From NCBI GenBank assembly GCA_016871015.1, contig VFZX01000016.1, positions 1 through 46,917 on the forward strand: a DNA stretch of 46,917 nucleotides, written 5' to 3'. Each line of letters starts with the position of its first letter. Within the stretch, counting starts at the first letter, position 1. This document shows positions 35,886 through 43,994 of the stretch, in pieces. A program made the position numbers and the translations under genes. The notes under the pieces are model-generated. The model did no database searches. It worked only from the letters and a program-made list of their open reading frames with translations, and was not told where the DNA came from. The stretch comes from Acidobacteriota bacterium (GTDB lineage Bacteria; Acidobacteriota; Terriglobia; Bryobacterales; Bryobacteraceae).

Positions 35886-36985
35886 CCGGGTTTGCTTCGC
35901 ACGCCCGGACAAGCGTGCAGTTCGGTCCGGGAAGCTTCGCGGGACTGGGAGAGGCGGCGCGAAGCCGGGGGTTCCGGCGAAGTCTCATCGTGAGCGATCC
36001 GGGCATCAGGAAGGCGCGATTCGTCGAGCATGCACAAGCCAGCCTGGCCGCGGCCGGGATCGCGGCCGGGTGCTTCGACGGGTTCGGTGAGAATCCGGAC
36101 TCGGCCCAGGCGGAGGCGGGCCGCCAGTACGCCGCGGCGTTCGAGCCGGATTCCATCATCGGACTCGGCGGCGGCAGTTCCATGGATTGCGCCAAAGCAA
36201 TCAACTTTCTGTTCACCAATGGCGGAACGATGCGCGACTACTGGGGTTATGCAAAGGCAGCGGCTCCGCTGCTCCCCATGATCGGCATCCCGACCACCAC
36301 CGGTACCGGAAGCGAGGCGCAGACCTACGCCCTCATCTCAGACGCGGACACACACGTGAAGATGGCGTGTGGTGCGCCGGGTGCCGCCTTCGGCCTGGTG
36401 ATCCTTGATCCGGAGCTGGCGGTGTCGCAGCCGCGCCCGGTGCTTGCGGCGGCGGGGTACGACGCGATCTCGCACGCGGTCGAGACGCTGGTCACCACGA
36501 AGCGGAATCACATGTCGGACTGCTATGCGCGAGAGAGCTGGCGCCTTCTGTCGAAAGCGTTCCCGCGCCTGCTGAGCGGCCAAGGCGGCATCGAGGCCGC
36601 GGGTGATATGCAGATGGGGGCCTATCTGGCGGGGGCCGCGATCGAGCACTCGATGCTCGGCGCCGCACACGCAACGGCGAATCCTTTGACCGCCCGGTAT
36701 GGGATCGCCCACGGACACGCGATCGCGCTGATGCTCGATCACGTGGTAGCTTGGAATGAGTTGGTTGCCGGGGGGCGATATTCGGAGTTTGACCAGGACC
36801 TGCCGGCACGGCTGGACGAGTTGGCCTCGGCCGCGAACCTGCCGCGCAGCCTGGGGAGTTCGGGCGTTCCTGAATCAGCGCTCCCGCAGCTTGCCGAAGA
36901 CGCTTCACGGCAGTGGACCGGGACTTTCAATCCGAGGAAGTTCGACGCGGCCGCGGCGTTGGAGATCTACCAATGCGCCTTTTAA
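35882..36985 (+). CDS. Iron-containing alcohol dehydrogenase (group III)
   Basis: 367 residues, overlapping the aldolase by 4 bases. The dinucleotide-binding GLGGGSSMDCAKAINF (~96-111) and TTTGTGSEAQ (~138-147) are typical of the family. Metal ligands are visible in GYDAISHAVETL (Asp and His) and in HATANPLTARYGIAHGHAIAL (two His). So the active site looks complete. It should interconvert an alcohol or hydroxyacid and an aldehyde or ketone with NAD(P), plausibly the product or precursor of the neighbouring aldolase. The next gene starts 13 bases before this one stops. Confidence 0.92.
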   Translation: MTGFASHARTSVQFGPGSFAGLGEAARSRGFRRSLIVSDPGIRKARFVEHAQASLAAAGIAAGCFDGFGENPDSAQAEAGRQYAAAFEPDSIIGLGGGSSMDCAKAINFLFTNGGTMRDYWGYAKAAAPLLPMIGIPTTTGTGSEAQTYALISDADTHVKMACGAPGAAFGLVILDPELAVSQPRPVLAAAGYDAISHAVETLVTTKRNHMSDCYARESWRLLSKAFPRLLSGQGGIEAAGDMQMGAYLAGAAIEHSMLGAAHATANPLTARYGIAHGHAIALMLDHVVAWNELVAGGRYSEFDQDLPARLDELASAANLPRSLGSSGVPESALPQLAEDASRQWTGTFNPRKFDAAAALEIYQCAF

Positions 36986-38061
36986 CAGCCGGGTTCGTTT
37001 TGTCCGCCGCGTGGGCGCAGGACTGGCCGCAGTTCCGCGGCAATCCGCGATTGACCGGCGTCGCGCTCTCACCCGTGCCAAAGAACCTGAAGGTGGTTTG
37101 GACCTGGGAGGCGGGCGATTCGATCGAGTCCTCCGCCGCAATTGTGGGGGGCTCGGTGTTCATCGGATCCCAGGCCAGCGAGCTAACGTCGCTTGATCTT
37201 GCAACTGGCAAAGTGCGCTGGAAATACAAGACGGACGGGGCGATCGGTGAGTCCTCACCGGCGGTCGCCGGCGGCCTGGTCTTTGTGGGGGACCTGAACG
37301 GAGTCGTGCATGCGGTCAACGCCGCCGACGGCAAGGGCGTGTGGAAGTATAAGACGGGCAGCGAGGTGAAGTCTTCGCCCGTGGTTTCCGGCGGACGGGT
37401 GCTGATCGGATCCTACGACGAGCAGTTGCACGCCATTGACGCCAAGACTGGCAAAGAGGCCTGGACCTTTCGAACCCAGGGTCCGGTGCATTGCACTCCA
37501 GGCGTAATGAACGGCGTTACATACGTTTCCGGATGCGACGAGAATTTCCGCGCCATCCGCGTGCAGGACGGGCAGCAGGCCTATCTGGTTGATTCGGGAG
37601 CCTACATTGGCGCCTCGCCAGCGCTGGCGGACAACTTCGCCTACTTCGGTACGTACGATAATCGCGTCCTGGCGGTCGATATGGTCAGCAAGAAGATTGC
37701 CTGGAGCTATGAGCATCCGCAGCGCAAGTTCCCCTATTATTCCTCGGCGGCCTTGTACGGCGGCAAGGTGCTGCTCGGCGGGCGGGACAAGCTGCTCCAC
37801 TGCCTGGACTCCAAGACAGGAAAAGAACTGTGGAGCTTCATGACCAAGGCGCGGATCGAATCCTCGCCAGCGGTGGCCGATTCGCGCGTTTTCTTCGGAT
37901 CGAACGATGGCCGTTTCTACGTGCTGGACGTGAACACCGGCAAGTCCCTGTGGGAGTTCGAGGCGGGAGCGCCGCTCTCCGCGTCCCCGGCGATTGGCGG
38001 CGGCCGGATCGTGATTGGCTCGCAGGATGGAAAACTCTACTGTTTCGGCGGCACGGACTGA
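36973..38061 (+). CDS. PQQ-like beta-propeller repeat protein, secreted
   Basis: 362 residues from ATG 36973, where a signal peptide MRLLTAGFVLSAAWAQ begins; an upstream in-frame extension lies inside the dehydrogenase gene. Seven or eight blades repeat the pattern [AS]SPAV-x-G-G-x-V-[FY]-[IV]-G-S-x-D-x2-[LV]-x-A-[LI]-D-x-x-T-G-K-x3-W. The protein opens with DWPQFRGNPRLTG, frequent in this family of PQQ_2/outer-membrane-assembly-like propellers. It lacks the residues of a PQQ enzyme active site as far as I can see, so a binding or scaffold role in the periplasm is more likely. It overlaps both neighbours. Confidence 0.85.
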   Translation: MRLLTAGFVLSAAWAQDWPQFRGNPRLTGVALSPVPKNLKVVWTWEAGDSIESSAAIVGGSVFIGSQASELTSLDLATGKVRWKYKTDGAIGESSPAVAGGLVFVGDLNGVVHAVNAADGKGVWKYKTGSEVKSSPVVSGGRVLIGSYDEQLHAIDAKTGKEAWTFRTQGPVHCTPGVMNGVTYVSGCDENFRAIRVQDGQQAYLVDSGAYIGASPALADNFAYFGTYDNRVLAVDMVSKKIAWSYEHPQRKFPYYSSAALYGGKVLLGGRDKLLHCLDSKTGKELWSFMTKARIESSPAVADSRVFFGSNDGRFYVLDVNTGKSLWEFEAGAPLSASPAIGGGRIVIGSQDGKLYCFGGTD

Positions 38062-39266
38062 TGGCGGATCGACCGGCGGACGGAAAGCCCTGCTTTGCGT
38101 TCGTCATTCCATGGCCGATTGACACAGCCGGTGGCGTGAACCACGTGATCCACCATCTGGCGCGCGAGTGCAAGGTGGACGGAAAATACGAGCCGCTGTA
38201 CCTGGAGTCGTGCTGGGAATACACCAAACCGGTTGAGGATTGGGTTGACGGTGTCCGGCGGATCCGTTTCCGCATGCGGGCGCCGGTCTATGAGGGCAAC
38301 CGGTGGGCGCCCGAGTACGTGGCGTACCTGCCGGGCGAGATCGCAACTTGGAGGCGGGTGATCCGGGAGAACCGGATCCAGGCCATCAATCCCTACTTCC
38401 CGGCGCTCTACCAGTTCACGGTAGCGCTGCTCCGGGCAACCGGATTCTTCAAAGGCAAATTCATTCCGACCTTTCAGGGGTCCGACGTCCGGATTGCGAT
38501 TACCACGGCCCGGATCGAGGGGGCTCTCCTCAGTTGGATGCTCCACCAGGCCGACGCAATCGTTGCGTGCTCGCGCGGGCTCGGTGACGAATTGCTCGCT
38601 TTCGACTCGAGCCTGGCGCCGAAGATGACCCCCATTTTGAACGGCGTCTCGGTGGAGGACTTCCTCGCACGGCGCGACAACGGTTTCGATCCGGCGGCCG
38701 TGATTCCCGAAGGGCGGCGGCTCATCTTGAACGTCGCTGGTTACGAGTACCGCAAGGGGCACGACCTGCTGCTGTCGGCGTTCGCCGGATTGTCTAAAGA
38801 ATGGGACAACCTGCACCTGGCCATCGTCGGCGCCAAGGGTCCGGAACTCGAAAAAACCCGGGCACAGGTGGCAGAGCTTGGGCTGAATGGCCGCGTGTCC
38901 TTGCTGGTCAACGAGCCCTACAACCGGATTCCGGCTTACATGGCCCGGTCCGACGTGTTTGTGCTGACCTCCCGGTGGATCAAGGGCAAGATGGGCGAGG
39001 GCCTGCCACTGGCTCTGTTGGAGGCGGGCGCTGCCGGAGTTCCGGTAGTCTCCACCCGTAGCACGGGAGTCGAGGAGATTGTGACCGACGGCGTCAACGG
39101 ACGCGTCGTTCCGGTAGAGGATATCCCGGCGCTGGCGAGCGCAATCCGGGACGTGCTCAGCCGCCCGGTGGAGGCCAAGCGATGGGCAGAAGAACTCCGC
39201 AAGCGTGCCGCGGAGTTTTCCTGGCGATCGCGCTGGCAGCTCTACCGGGAGATCTGCGAAGCGTAG
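38061..39266 (+). CDS. Glycosyltransferase family 4
   Basis: 401 residues. ATG 38061 overlaps the previous stop by one base (TGATG); the ORF continues upstream in this frame but only inside the propeller gene. The N-terminal half opens with FAFVIPWPIDTAGGVNHVIHH, an acceptor-side GT-B fold with the glycine loop. The C-terminal half holds LILNVAGYEYRKGHDLLL, DVFVLTSRWIKGKMGEGLPLALLEAGAAGVPVV (the E-x7-E nucleotide-sugar site) and VTDGVNGRVVPV. It adds sugars to a lipid or polysaccharide at the cytoplasmic face. The 3' end overlaps the end of galE, which makes UDP-galactose, by 25 bases on the opposite strand. Confidence 0.9.
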   Translation: MADRPADGKPCFAFVIPWPIDTAGGVNHVIHHLARECKVDGKYEPLYLESCWEYTKPVEDWVDGVRRIRFRMRAPVYEGNRWAPEYVAYLPGEIATWRRVIRENRIQAINPYFPALYQFTVALLRATGFFKGKFIPTFQGSDVRIAITTARIEGALLSWMLHQADAIVACSRGLGDELLAFDSSLAPKMTPILNGVSVEDFLARRDNGFDPAAVIPEGRRLILNVAGYEYRKGHDLLLSAFAGLSKEWDNLHLAIVGAKGPELEKTRAQVAELGLNGRVSLLVNEPYNRIPAYMARSDVFVLTSRWIKGKMGEGLPLALLEAGAAGVPVVSTRSTGVEEIVTDGVNGRVVPVEDIPALASAIRDVLSRPVEAKRWAEELRKRAAEFSWRSRWQLYREICEA

Positions 39267-40249
39267 GCCGCCTCGGCCGCACCGGTACGGGCCCGGAACC
39301 AGGAGTGCGCGGTCTCGACAATCCGCGGCAGCGAGGAGTCGCGCGGAACCCATCCAAGCAGCTCACGTGCACGCGTGATGTCGCTGACGATCCAGTTCGG
39401 GTCGCCCGAGTGGGCGGGCTTGTCGATGGTGCGCGCCTGGGTCCCGGTTTCCCTTTCCACCGCCCGGATGATCTGGCGGACCGACGTCGCGATTCCGCTT
39501 CCGATGTTCACCGGCTCACAGGCTCCCCCGTTCATCAAGTGCTGAAGCGCGATGGAGTTGGCCCGCGCGACATCGCTCACATGGACGTAGTCGCGGATCG
39601 CGGTACCGTCGTCGGTTCCGTGGTTGCCCCCGAGCACCTCAACTGGGGGGTGGACGCCGAGGCAGTTCAGGATCACCCGGGGGATGATGTGGGCTTCCGG
39701 TTCATGGTCCTCGCCAATCTCGCCTTCGGGGTCGGCGCCAGCAACATTGAAGTAGCGCATGGCCATCCAGCGGAGTCCGTAGGCCTTCTCGTAGGAGCGT
39801 AAAACCTTCTCACAGAACAGCTTGGTCTCGCCATAGGGGCTAATGGGGAGGGGCGGGTCCTTTTCAATCGCGACACCCTTGAGGTTGCCGTAGATCGAAC
39901 AACTGGAGGCGAAAACGAGGGTCGTGACGTTCTCGCTCAGCATGGCGTCCAAAACCGACAGTGTCCCCGCAACATTGGTGTCGTAGTAATGGCGGGGAAT
40001 CTCGACAGATTCGCGCGCGTTGGCGTCGGCGGCCAGATGGATCACCGCACCTGCGTTGAAGTCCCGGATCGCCTCCCGCAACCGGCGGGTTTCATGAATC
40101 CCGCACTCGACGAACGGTCCCCACCGGACCGCTTCCCTGTGCCCCATCTTTAGGTTGTCCACGGCGGCGGCTCCGAATCCGCGCCGCTTGATCTCTTTGG
40201 CCGTGTGGCTGCCAATGAACCCTGCTCCTCCGGTGATCAGAACATTCAT
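39242..40249 (-). CDS. galE: UDP-glucose 4-epimerase
   Basis: 335 residues. An extended short-chain dehydrogenase: NAD-binding ITGGAGFIGSH (5-15), HLAADANARESVEIP near 71-85, and the Y139-x3-K143 catalytic pair in SPYGETKLFCEK, with SSCSIYG (115-121) supplying the active-site serine. ARTIDKPAHSGDPNWIVSDI and the C-terminal helix are as in bacterial GalE. It interconverts UDP-glucose and UDP-galactose for surface polysaccharides. Related epimerases with other sugar specificity cannot be ruled out. TAGGTT sits 9 bases before its ATG. It lies tail to tail with the GT4 gene. Confidence 0.92.
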   Translation of the reverse strand: MNVLITGGAGFIGSHTAKEIKRRGFGAAAVDNLKMGHREAVRWGPFVECGIHETRRLREAIRDFNAGAVIHLAADANARESVEIPRHYYDTNVAGTLSVLDAMLSENVTTLVFASSCSIYGNLKGVAIEKDPPLPISPYGETKLFCEKVLRSYEKAYGLRWMAMRYFNVAGADPEGEIGEDHEPEAHIIPRVILNCLGVHPPVEVLGGNHGTDDGTAIRDYVHVSDVARANSIALQHLMNGGACEPVNIGSGIATSVRQIIRAVERETGTQARTIDKPAHSGDPNWIVSDITRARELLGWVPRDSSLPRIVETAHSWFRARTGAAEAAYASQISR

Positions 40250-40258
40250 CTTGAACCC

Positions 40259-40264
40259 AACCTA
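40259..40264 (-). promoter_or_regulatory. Possible extended -10 box of galE
   Basis: On the minus strand TGCTAGGTT (TGn followed by TAGGTT) ends 9 bases before ATG 40249, giving a leader of only two or three bases. The remainder of the 180-base gap up to 40429 holds the divergent promoter of the next operon; I see nothing else in it. Confidence 0.35.
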
Positions 40265-40385
40265 GCACACGGGCCCGGAGAACGGGCGGTACTGGAAGCG
40301 CACATTAATACTGGAAACCAGTCCGGGGGAGGATGCATCCTTCGTCCTGGGTGCTCCAGAGGCGGAGGGGGATAGCAGAGGTCCC

Positions 40386-40414
40386 TTGACGCTGGTCTCA
40401 TAAGCTCCTAGAAT
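40386..40414 (+). promoter_or_regulatory. Sigma70-like promoter of the GWxTD operon
   Basis: TTGACG (40386-40391) and TAGAAT (40409-40414) are separated by exactly 17 bases. This is one of the two best vegetative promoter matches in the window. Transcription would start near 40421, leaving a 9-18 base leader before the GTG at 40430 or ATG at 40439. Confidence 0.7.
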
Positions 40415-40429
40415 CTAAAGGTAGGCTGG

Positions 40430-42109
40430 GTGAAATCTATGTACCTTCGATACAACACACTCTGCGCGATTCTTGGCAGCGCCTTGATGGTGATGCCCAC
40501 CCCCGCGGCCGACAAGAAGGCGCAACCTCAAGGCCCCCGGGAAACCGTGGCCAAACCGTTGAGCGAAAGGGAGAAGCGGAAGCGCGAAGAGAAGCTTCGC
40601 AAGGAGTTGGAGACGCCCTTCCGCAAATGGCTGAACGAGGACGTCACCTACATCATCACGGATGAGGAGCGGGCGGCGTTCAAGCGGCTGTCAACCGACG
40701 AGGAACGCGAACAGTTCATCGAGCAGTTCTGGCTGCGGCGCGATCCGACTCCGGACAGCTCAGAGAACGAGTTCAAGGAAGAGCACTACCGCCGGATCGC
40801 ATACACGAACGAACGGTTCGCCAGCGGTATTCCGGGATGGAAGACCGACCGTGGGAGAATCTACATCGCCTTCGGACCGGCCGATGAAGTGGAATCGCAT
40901 CCCTCGGGCGGCACCTACGAGCGGCCGATCGAGGAAGGCGGCGGCACGACCTCGACGTTCCCGTTTGAAAAGTGGCGCTACCGCTGGATCGAGGGAATCG
41001 GATCGGACATCATCATTGAATTCGTCGATCCCACGATGACCGGAGAATACCGGATGACGATGGATCCTTCGGAGAAGGACGCGCTGCTCTACGTCCCGAA
41101 CGCTGGCCTGACCCTGTACGAGCAGTTGGGAATGTCCTCGAAGACTGACCGCTTCTCGCGCACCGACGGCACGCGCCTGGGCACGGGCAACCAGCCCCTG
41201 CCGATGCGCATGAACCAGTTCGAGCGTTTGCAGCAGTTCGCCCGCCTGCAAAAGGCACCGAACGTGAAGTTCAAGGACCTCGAAGCGGCGGTTACGTCGA
41301 CGATCAAGTACAACCTGCTGCCGATCCGGGTCCGCGCGGACTACATGAAGATGACCAATTCGACCATCCTCACCAATGTCACGGCGCTGCTCGACAAGAA
41401 GGACCTCCAGTTCCAGGACAAGGACGGCGTCTCGAAGTCGATCGTGAACATCTACGGCCGCATCACCTCGATGTCGCGCCGGGTGGTCAACGTGTTCGAG
41501 GATGTGGTGAGCTCCGAGGTTCCGAGCACCCTGCTCCAGGAAGCGATCAAAGGCTCGTCACTCTACCAGAAGTCGATTCCGCTGCCTCCGGGCACCTATC
41601 GGTTGAACCTGGTGGTGAAGGACATCGTGGGCGGCAACATGACCAACTACGAGATGGCACTGAACGTCCCGCGGTTTGAGGACGAACGGCTGGGCATGAG
41701 CTCGCTCGTGCTGGCCGACGTGATCGAGAAGGTTCCGACGAAGTCGATCGGCACAGGCCAGTTCGTGATCGGCGCATCGAAAGTCCGGCCCCGCGTCGGT
41801 GAGACGTTCCGCCGCGACGAGAAGATGGGCATCTACGTCCAGTTCTACAATTTCACGGCCGACGAGAAGACCCACAAGCCGAACGCCACGGTGGAGTACG
41901 AAGTTCTCCGCACCGGCACCAACAAGCAGATCTTCGCGTTCACCGAAGAAGTGGCCAAGGTTGAGGGAGCCTCGGCGCAACAATATACAGTTGAAAAGAT
42001 CCTGCCCCTGCAAAACCTCGAGCCAGGGGAGTACACTTTAAAGATGAAGGTGCTGGACCGGTCAAACAACGCGATCCTGACACCCACCGCAACGTTCAAG
42101 GTGCAGTGA
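40430..42109 (+). CDS. GWxTD domain protein
   Basis: 559 residues from GTG 40430; ATG 40439 is equally possible. A hydrophobic signal-like segment (LCAILGSALMVMPTPAA) is followed by a charged helix rich in Lys and Glu. The name-giving motif is IPGWKTDRGRIYIAFGPADE (~132-151), with FEKWRYRWIEGIGSDIIIEF beyond. The second half is beta-rich and ends KVLDRSNNAILTPTATFKVQ. GWxTD proteins are typical of Acidobacteria and Bacteroidetes-like genomes and their function is unknown. Two exported proteins follow on the same strand, suggesting an envelope operon. Its stop codon lies within a hairpin loop. Confidence 0.88.
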   Translation: MKSMYLRYNTLCAILGSALMVMPTPAADKKAQPQGPRETVAKPLSEREKRKREEKLRKELETPFRKWLNEDVTYIITDEERAAFKRLSTDEEREQFIEQFWLRRDPTPDSSENEFKEEHYRRIAYTNERFASGIPGWKTDRGRIYIAFGPADEVESHPSGGTYERPIEEGGGTTSTFPFEKWRYRWIEGIGSDIIIEFVDPTMTGEYRMTMDPSEKDALLYVPNAGLTLYEQLGMSSKTDRFSRTDGTRLGTGNQPLPMRMNQFERLQQFARLQKAPNVKFKDLEAAVTSTIKYNLLPIRVRADYMKMTNSTILTNVTALLDKKDLQFQDKDGVSKSIVNIYGRITSMSRRVVNVFEDVVSSEVPSTLLQEAIKGSSLYQKSIPLPPGTYRLNLVVKDIVGGNMTNYEMALNVPRFEDERLGMSSLVLADVIEKVPTKSIGTGQFVIGASKVRPRVGETFRRDEKMGIYVQFYNFTADEKTHKPNATVEYEVLRTGTNKQIFAFTEEVAKVEGASAQQYTVEKILPLQNLEPGEYTLKMKVLDRSNNAILTPTATFKVQ

Positions 42110-42120
42110 CCCTGCACCTT
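42098..42120 (+). terminator. Perfect 9-base-pair hairpin spanning the stop codon
   Basis: AAGGTGCAG (42098-42106), loop TGACC, CTGCACCTT (42112-42120). The stem is perfect and the TGA stop is in the loop. No T-run follows, so it is a poor intrinsic terminator. It could be an attenuator or mRNA-stabilising end between the GWxTD gene and the next gene. Confidence 0.45.
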
Positions 42121-42170
42121 AATTCCTGACCCCAAGCCGCGCCCACCGAGGCGCCCCACGAGGAACTGGT

Positions 42171-43973
42171 TTGAGAACATTTTCCAATCCGGTCCGGACC
42201 ATAGCGGCGGCGGCCGTGCTGGCGATTGCCGCCCCGTCACTTGAGGCGGTGGAGCAGAACCGGTTTAGCGGAATCCTGGCGGGTAAAGTGTTGAGTACGG
42301 CGGGAAAGCCGCAGATGGGCGCCGCGGTTCTCTTGTACAACCGGTTCGATAGGCTGGTGGCGCGTCTGATGACGGATAGTGATGGCTCGTTCCTGTTTGA
42401 CGAGTTGTCGCCGGACAGCTATTCGATCCGGGTGAATCTGGCGAGCTTTGTGCCCGCGGTGCGGCGGGGGATCATGGTCCAGCCCGGAATGCGGAGCTTT
42501 TTGAGCATCAGCCTGAGCAGCGTGCTGAGCTCGGTCGAACTGGTCTACTTCCGGCCCGGACGGAGCCCGGTGATGAGCGACGACTGGAAGTGGGTGCTGC
42601 GCGGGGCGCAGGCAACGCGTCCCGTGTTGCGGTTCCTTCCGGGATACCCCGGGGTCGACATCTCGGATCCAAACCGTCCCCAGCGCGGGCGCTTCGACAA
42701 CATGTTCTCTGATACGCGTGGACTGGTGCGGCTCACTTCGGGCGAGAGCGGGATCCTGGCCCACGCGGGCAGCCAGGCGGACCTCGGAACAGCGTTCGCA
42801 CTGGCCACCACAGTGCTGGGAACCAACCAGGTCCAGGTGAGCGGGAATTTCGGTTACGCCTCGAACTCGGGAATCCCAACCGCCGGGTTCCGGACATCGA
42901 TCAGCCGGGAAGGGCTGGGCGGGACCGCGCCGGTGGTGAACGTGACCATGCGGCAGGTGTTCCTGCCAAGAGCCGGCGCGGTGCTCGGACGGCAAGGAAA
43001 CTTGCCCGCGCTGCAGACGATGACCGTGTCGTTCCAAGAGAAGCGGCAGCTCGCCGATGAGCTGGAGATCCATTATGGCTCGTCGCTTGAATCCGTTTCC
43101 TTCATTGACCGGCTGAACTACGTCAGCCCGTTTGCGCGGATCCGGTGGGGGACGGCCGAGGGTGGCGCGATCGAGTTCGCGTATAGCTCGGGAGCTCCCG
43201 CGACGGACTTGCTGGCGGAGGGCTCGAGCGCAGGGTCGGAGTTGAACCACCAGTTGAATACCCTGTCTCTGTTCCCGAGGATCTCGTTGCGCGGAGGGCG
43301 GGTCCACGCGCAGCGGAGCGAGAATTTCGAGATCGGCTACCGGCAGGAGGTCGCCGGGCGCATTGTGGCCCTTTCCGCTTACCGTGAATCAATTTCCAAT
43401 ACCGCATTAATGATGTCGGCGGACGGGGCGGTTCCAGGGATGGAGCTGGTGCCGGACCTGGCGTCCAATAGTTCGATCTATAACGCCGGGCGCTTCCGCC
43501 GGATGGGCTACACGGCGGCGTTCACGCAGAAGTTTGGCGAGGACTTGTCCGCCACGTTGGGGTACGGCTACGGCGGAGCGATCCAGGCGCCGGAAGGTGT
43601 GCTCGGAGAGGTGGAGGCGCGGCAGATCCGGAATGCGCTGCGGCGTGCCTGGCGCCACTCAGTCACGGCCCGCGTGTCGGGCAAGGCGCCCTACACCGGC
43701 ACCAAGTACGCCGCGAGCTACCAGGCGACCGACTACTCAGTCTTGCAGACGGTGCATCTGTCGTTGACACAGCGGTCGACGATGGAGCCCGGGCTGAACC
43801 TCTACTTACGCCAGCCGATTCCGATGTCGGTGAAGGGCGGCAGGCTCGAGGCGAGCGCTGAATTGCGCAACCTGCTGGCGCAGGGCTATTTGCCGGTGAG
43901 TACGAGCTCGACGAAAGTGCTACTCATTCAATCACCGCGTGCCGTGCGGGGCGGAGTTAGCATAATTTTCTAG
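42171..43973 (+). CDS. Outer-membrane barrel protein with carboxypeptidase-regulatory head
   Basis: 600 residues from a TTG start preceded by GAGGA at a good distance. A signal peptide ends near SLEA. Residues ~35-115 are a CarboxypepD_reg-like domain (LAGKVLSTAGKPQMGAAVLL, FLFDELSPDSYSIRVNLASF). A long strand-rich region then fits a beta-barrel; the C-terminus AVRGGVSIIF ends in Phe, the outer-membrane assembly signal. I see no clear TonB plug (no MDGIS-like motif), so it looks like a receptor without plug, or a different barrel family. It sits between the GWxTD and TPR genes on one strand. Substrate unknown. Confidence 0.7.
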   Translation: MRTFSNPVRTIAAAAVLAIAAPSLEAVEQNRFSGILAGKVLSTAGKPQMGAAVLLYNRFDRLVARLMTDSDGSFLFDELSPDSYSIRVNLASFVPAVRRGIMVQPGMRSFLSISLSSVLSSVELVYFRPGRSPVMSDDWKWVLRGAQATRPVLRFLPGYPGVDISDPNRPQRGRFDNMFSDTRGLVRLTSGESGILAHAGSQADLGTAFALATTVLGTNQVQVSGNFGYASNSGIPTAGFRTSISREGLGGTAPVVNVTMRQVFLPRAGAVLGRQGNLPALQTMTVSFQEKRQLADELEIHYGSSLESVSFIDRLNYVSPFARIRWGTAEGGAIEFAYSSGAPATDLLAEGSSAGSELNHQLNTLSLFPRISLRGGRVHAQRSENFEIGYRQEVAGRIVALSAYRESISNTALMMSADGAVPGMELVPDLASNSSIYNAGRFRRMGYTAAFTQKFGEDLSATLGYGYGGAIQAPEGVLGEVEARQIRNALRRAWRHSVTARVSGKAPYTGTKYAASYQATDYSVLQTVHLSLTQRSTMEPGLNLYLRQPIPMSVKGGRLEASAELRNLLAQGYLPVSTSSTKVLLIQSPRAVRGGVSIIF

Positions 43974-43994
43974 ACCTCTGCTATCACTTGTGCT

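Noticed and set aside
37830-38060. N-terminal extension of the GT4 glycosyltransferase
   Set aside because: It lies wholly inside the propeller gene in another frame, and the family's N-terminus begins just after ATG 38061.
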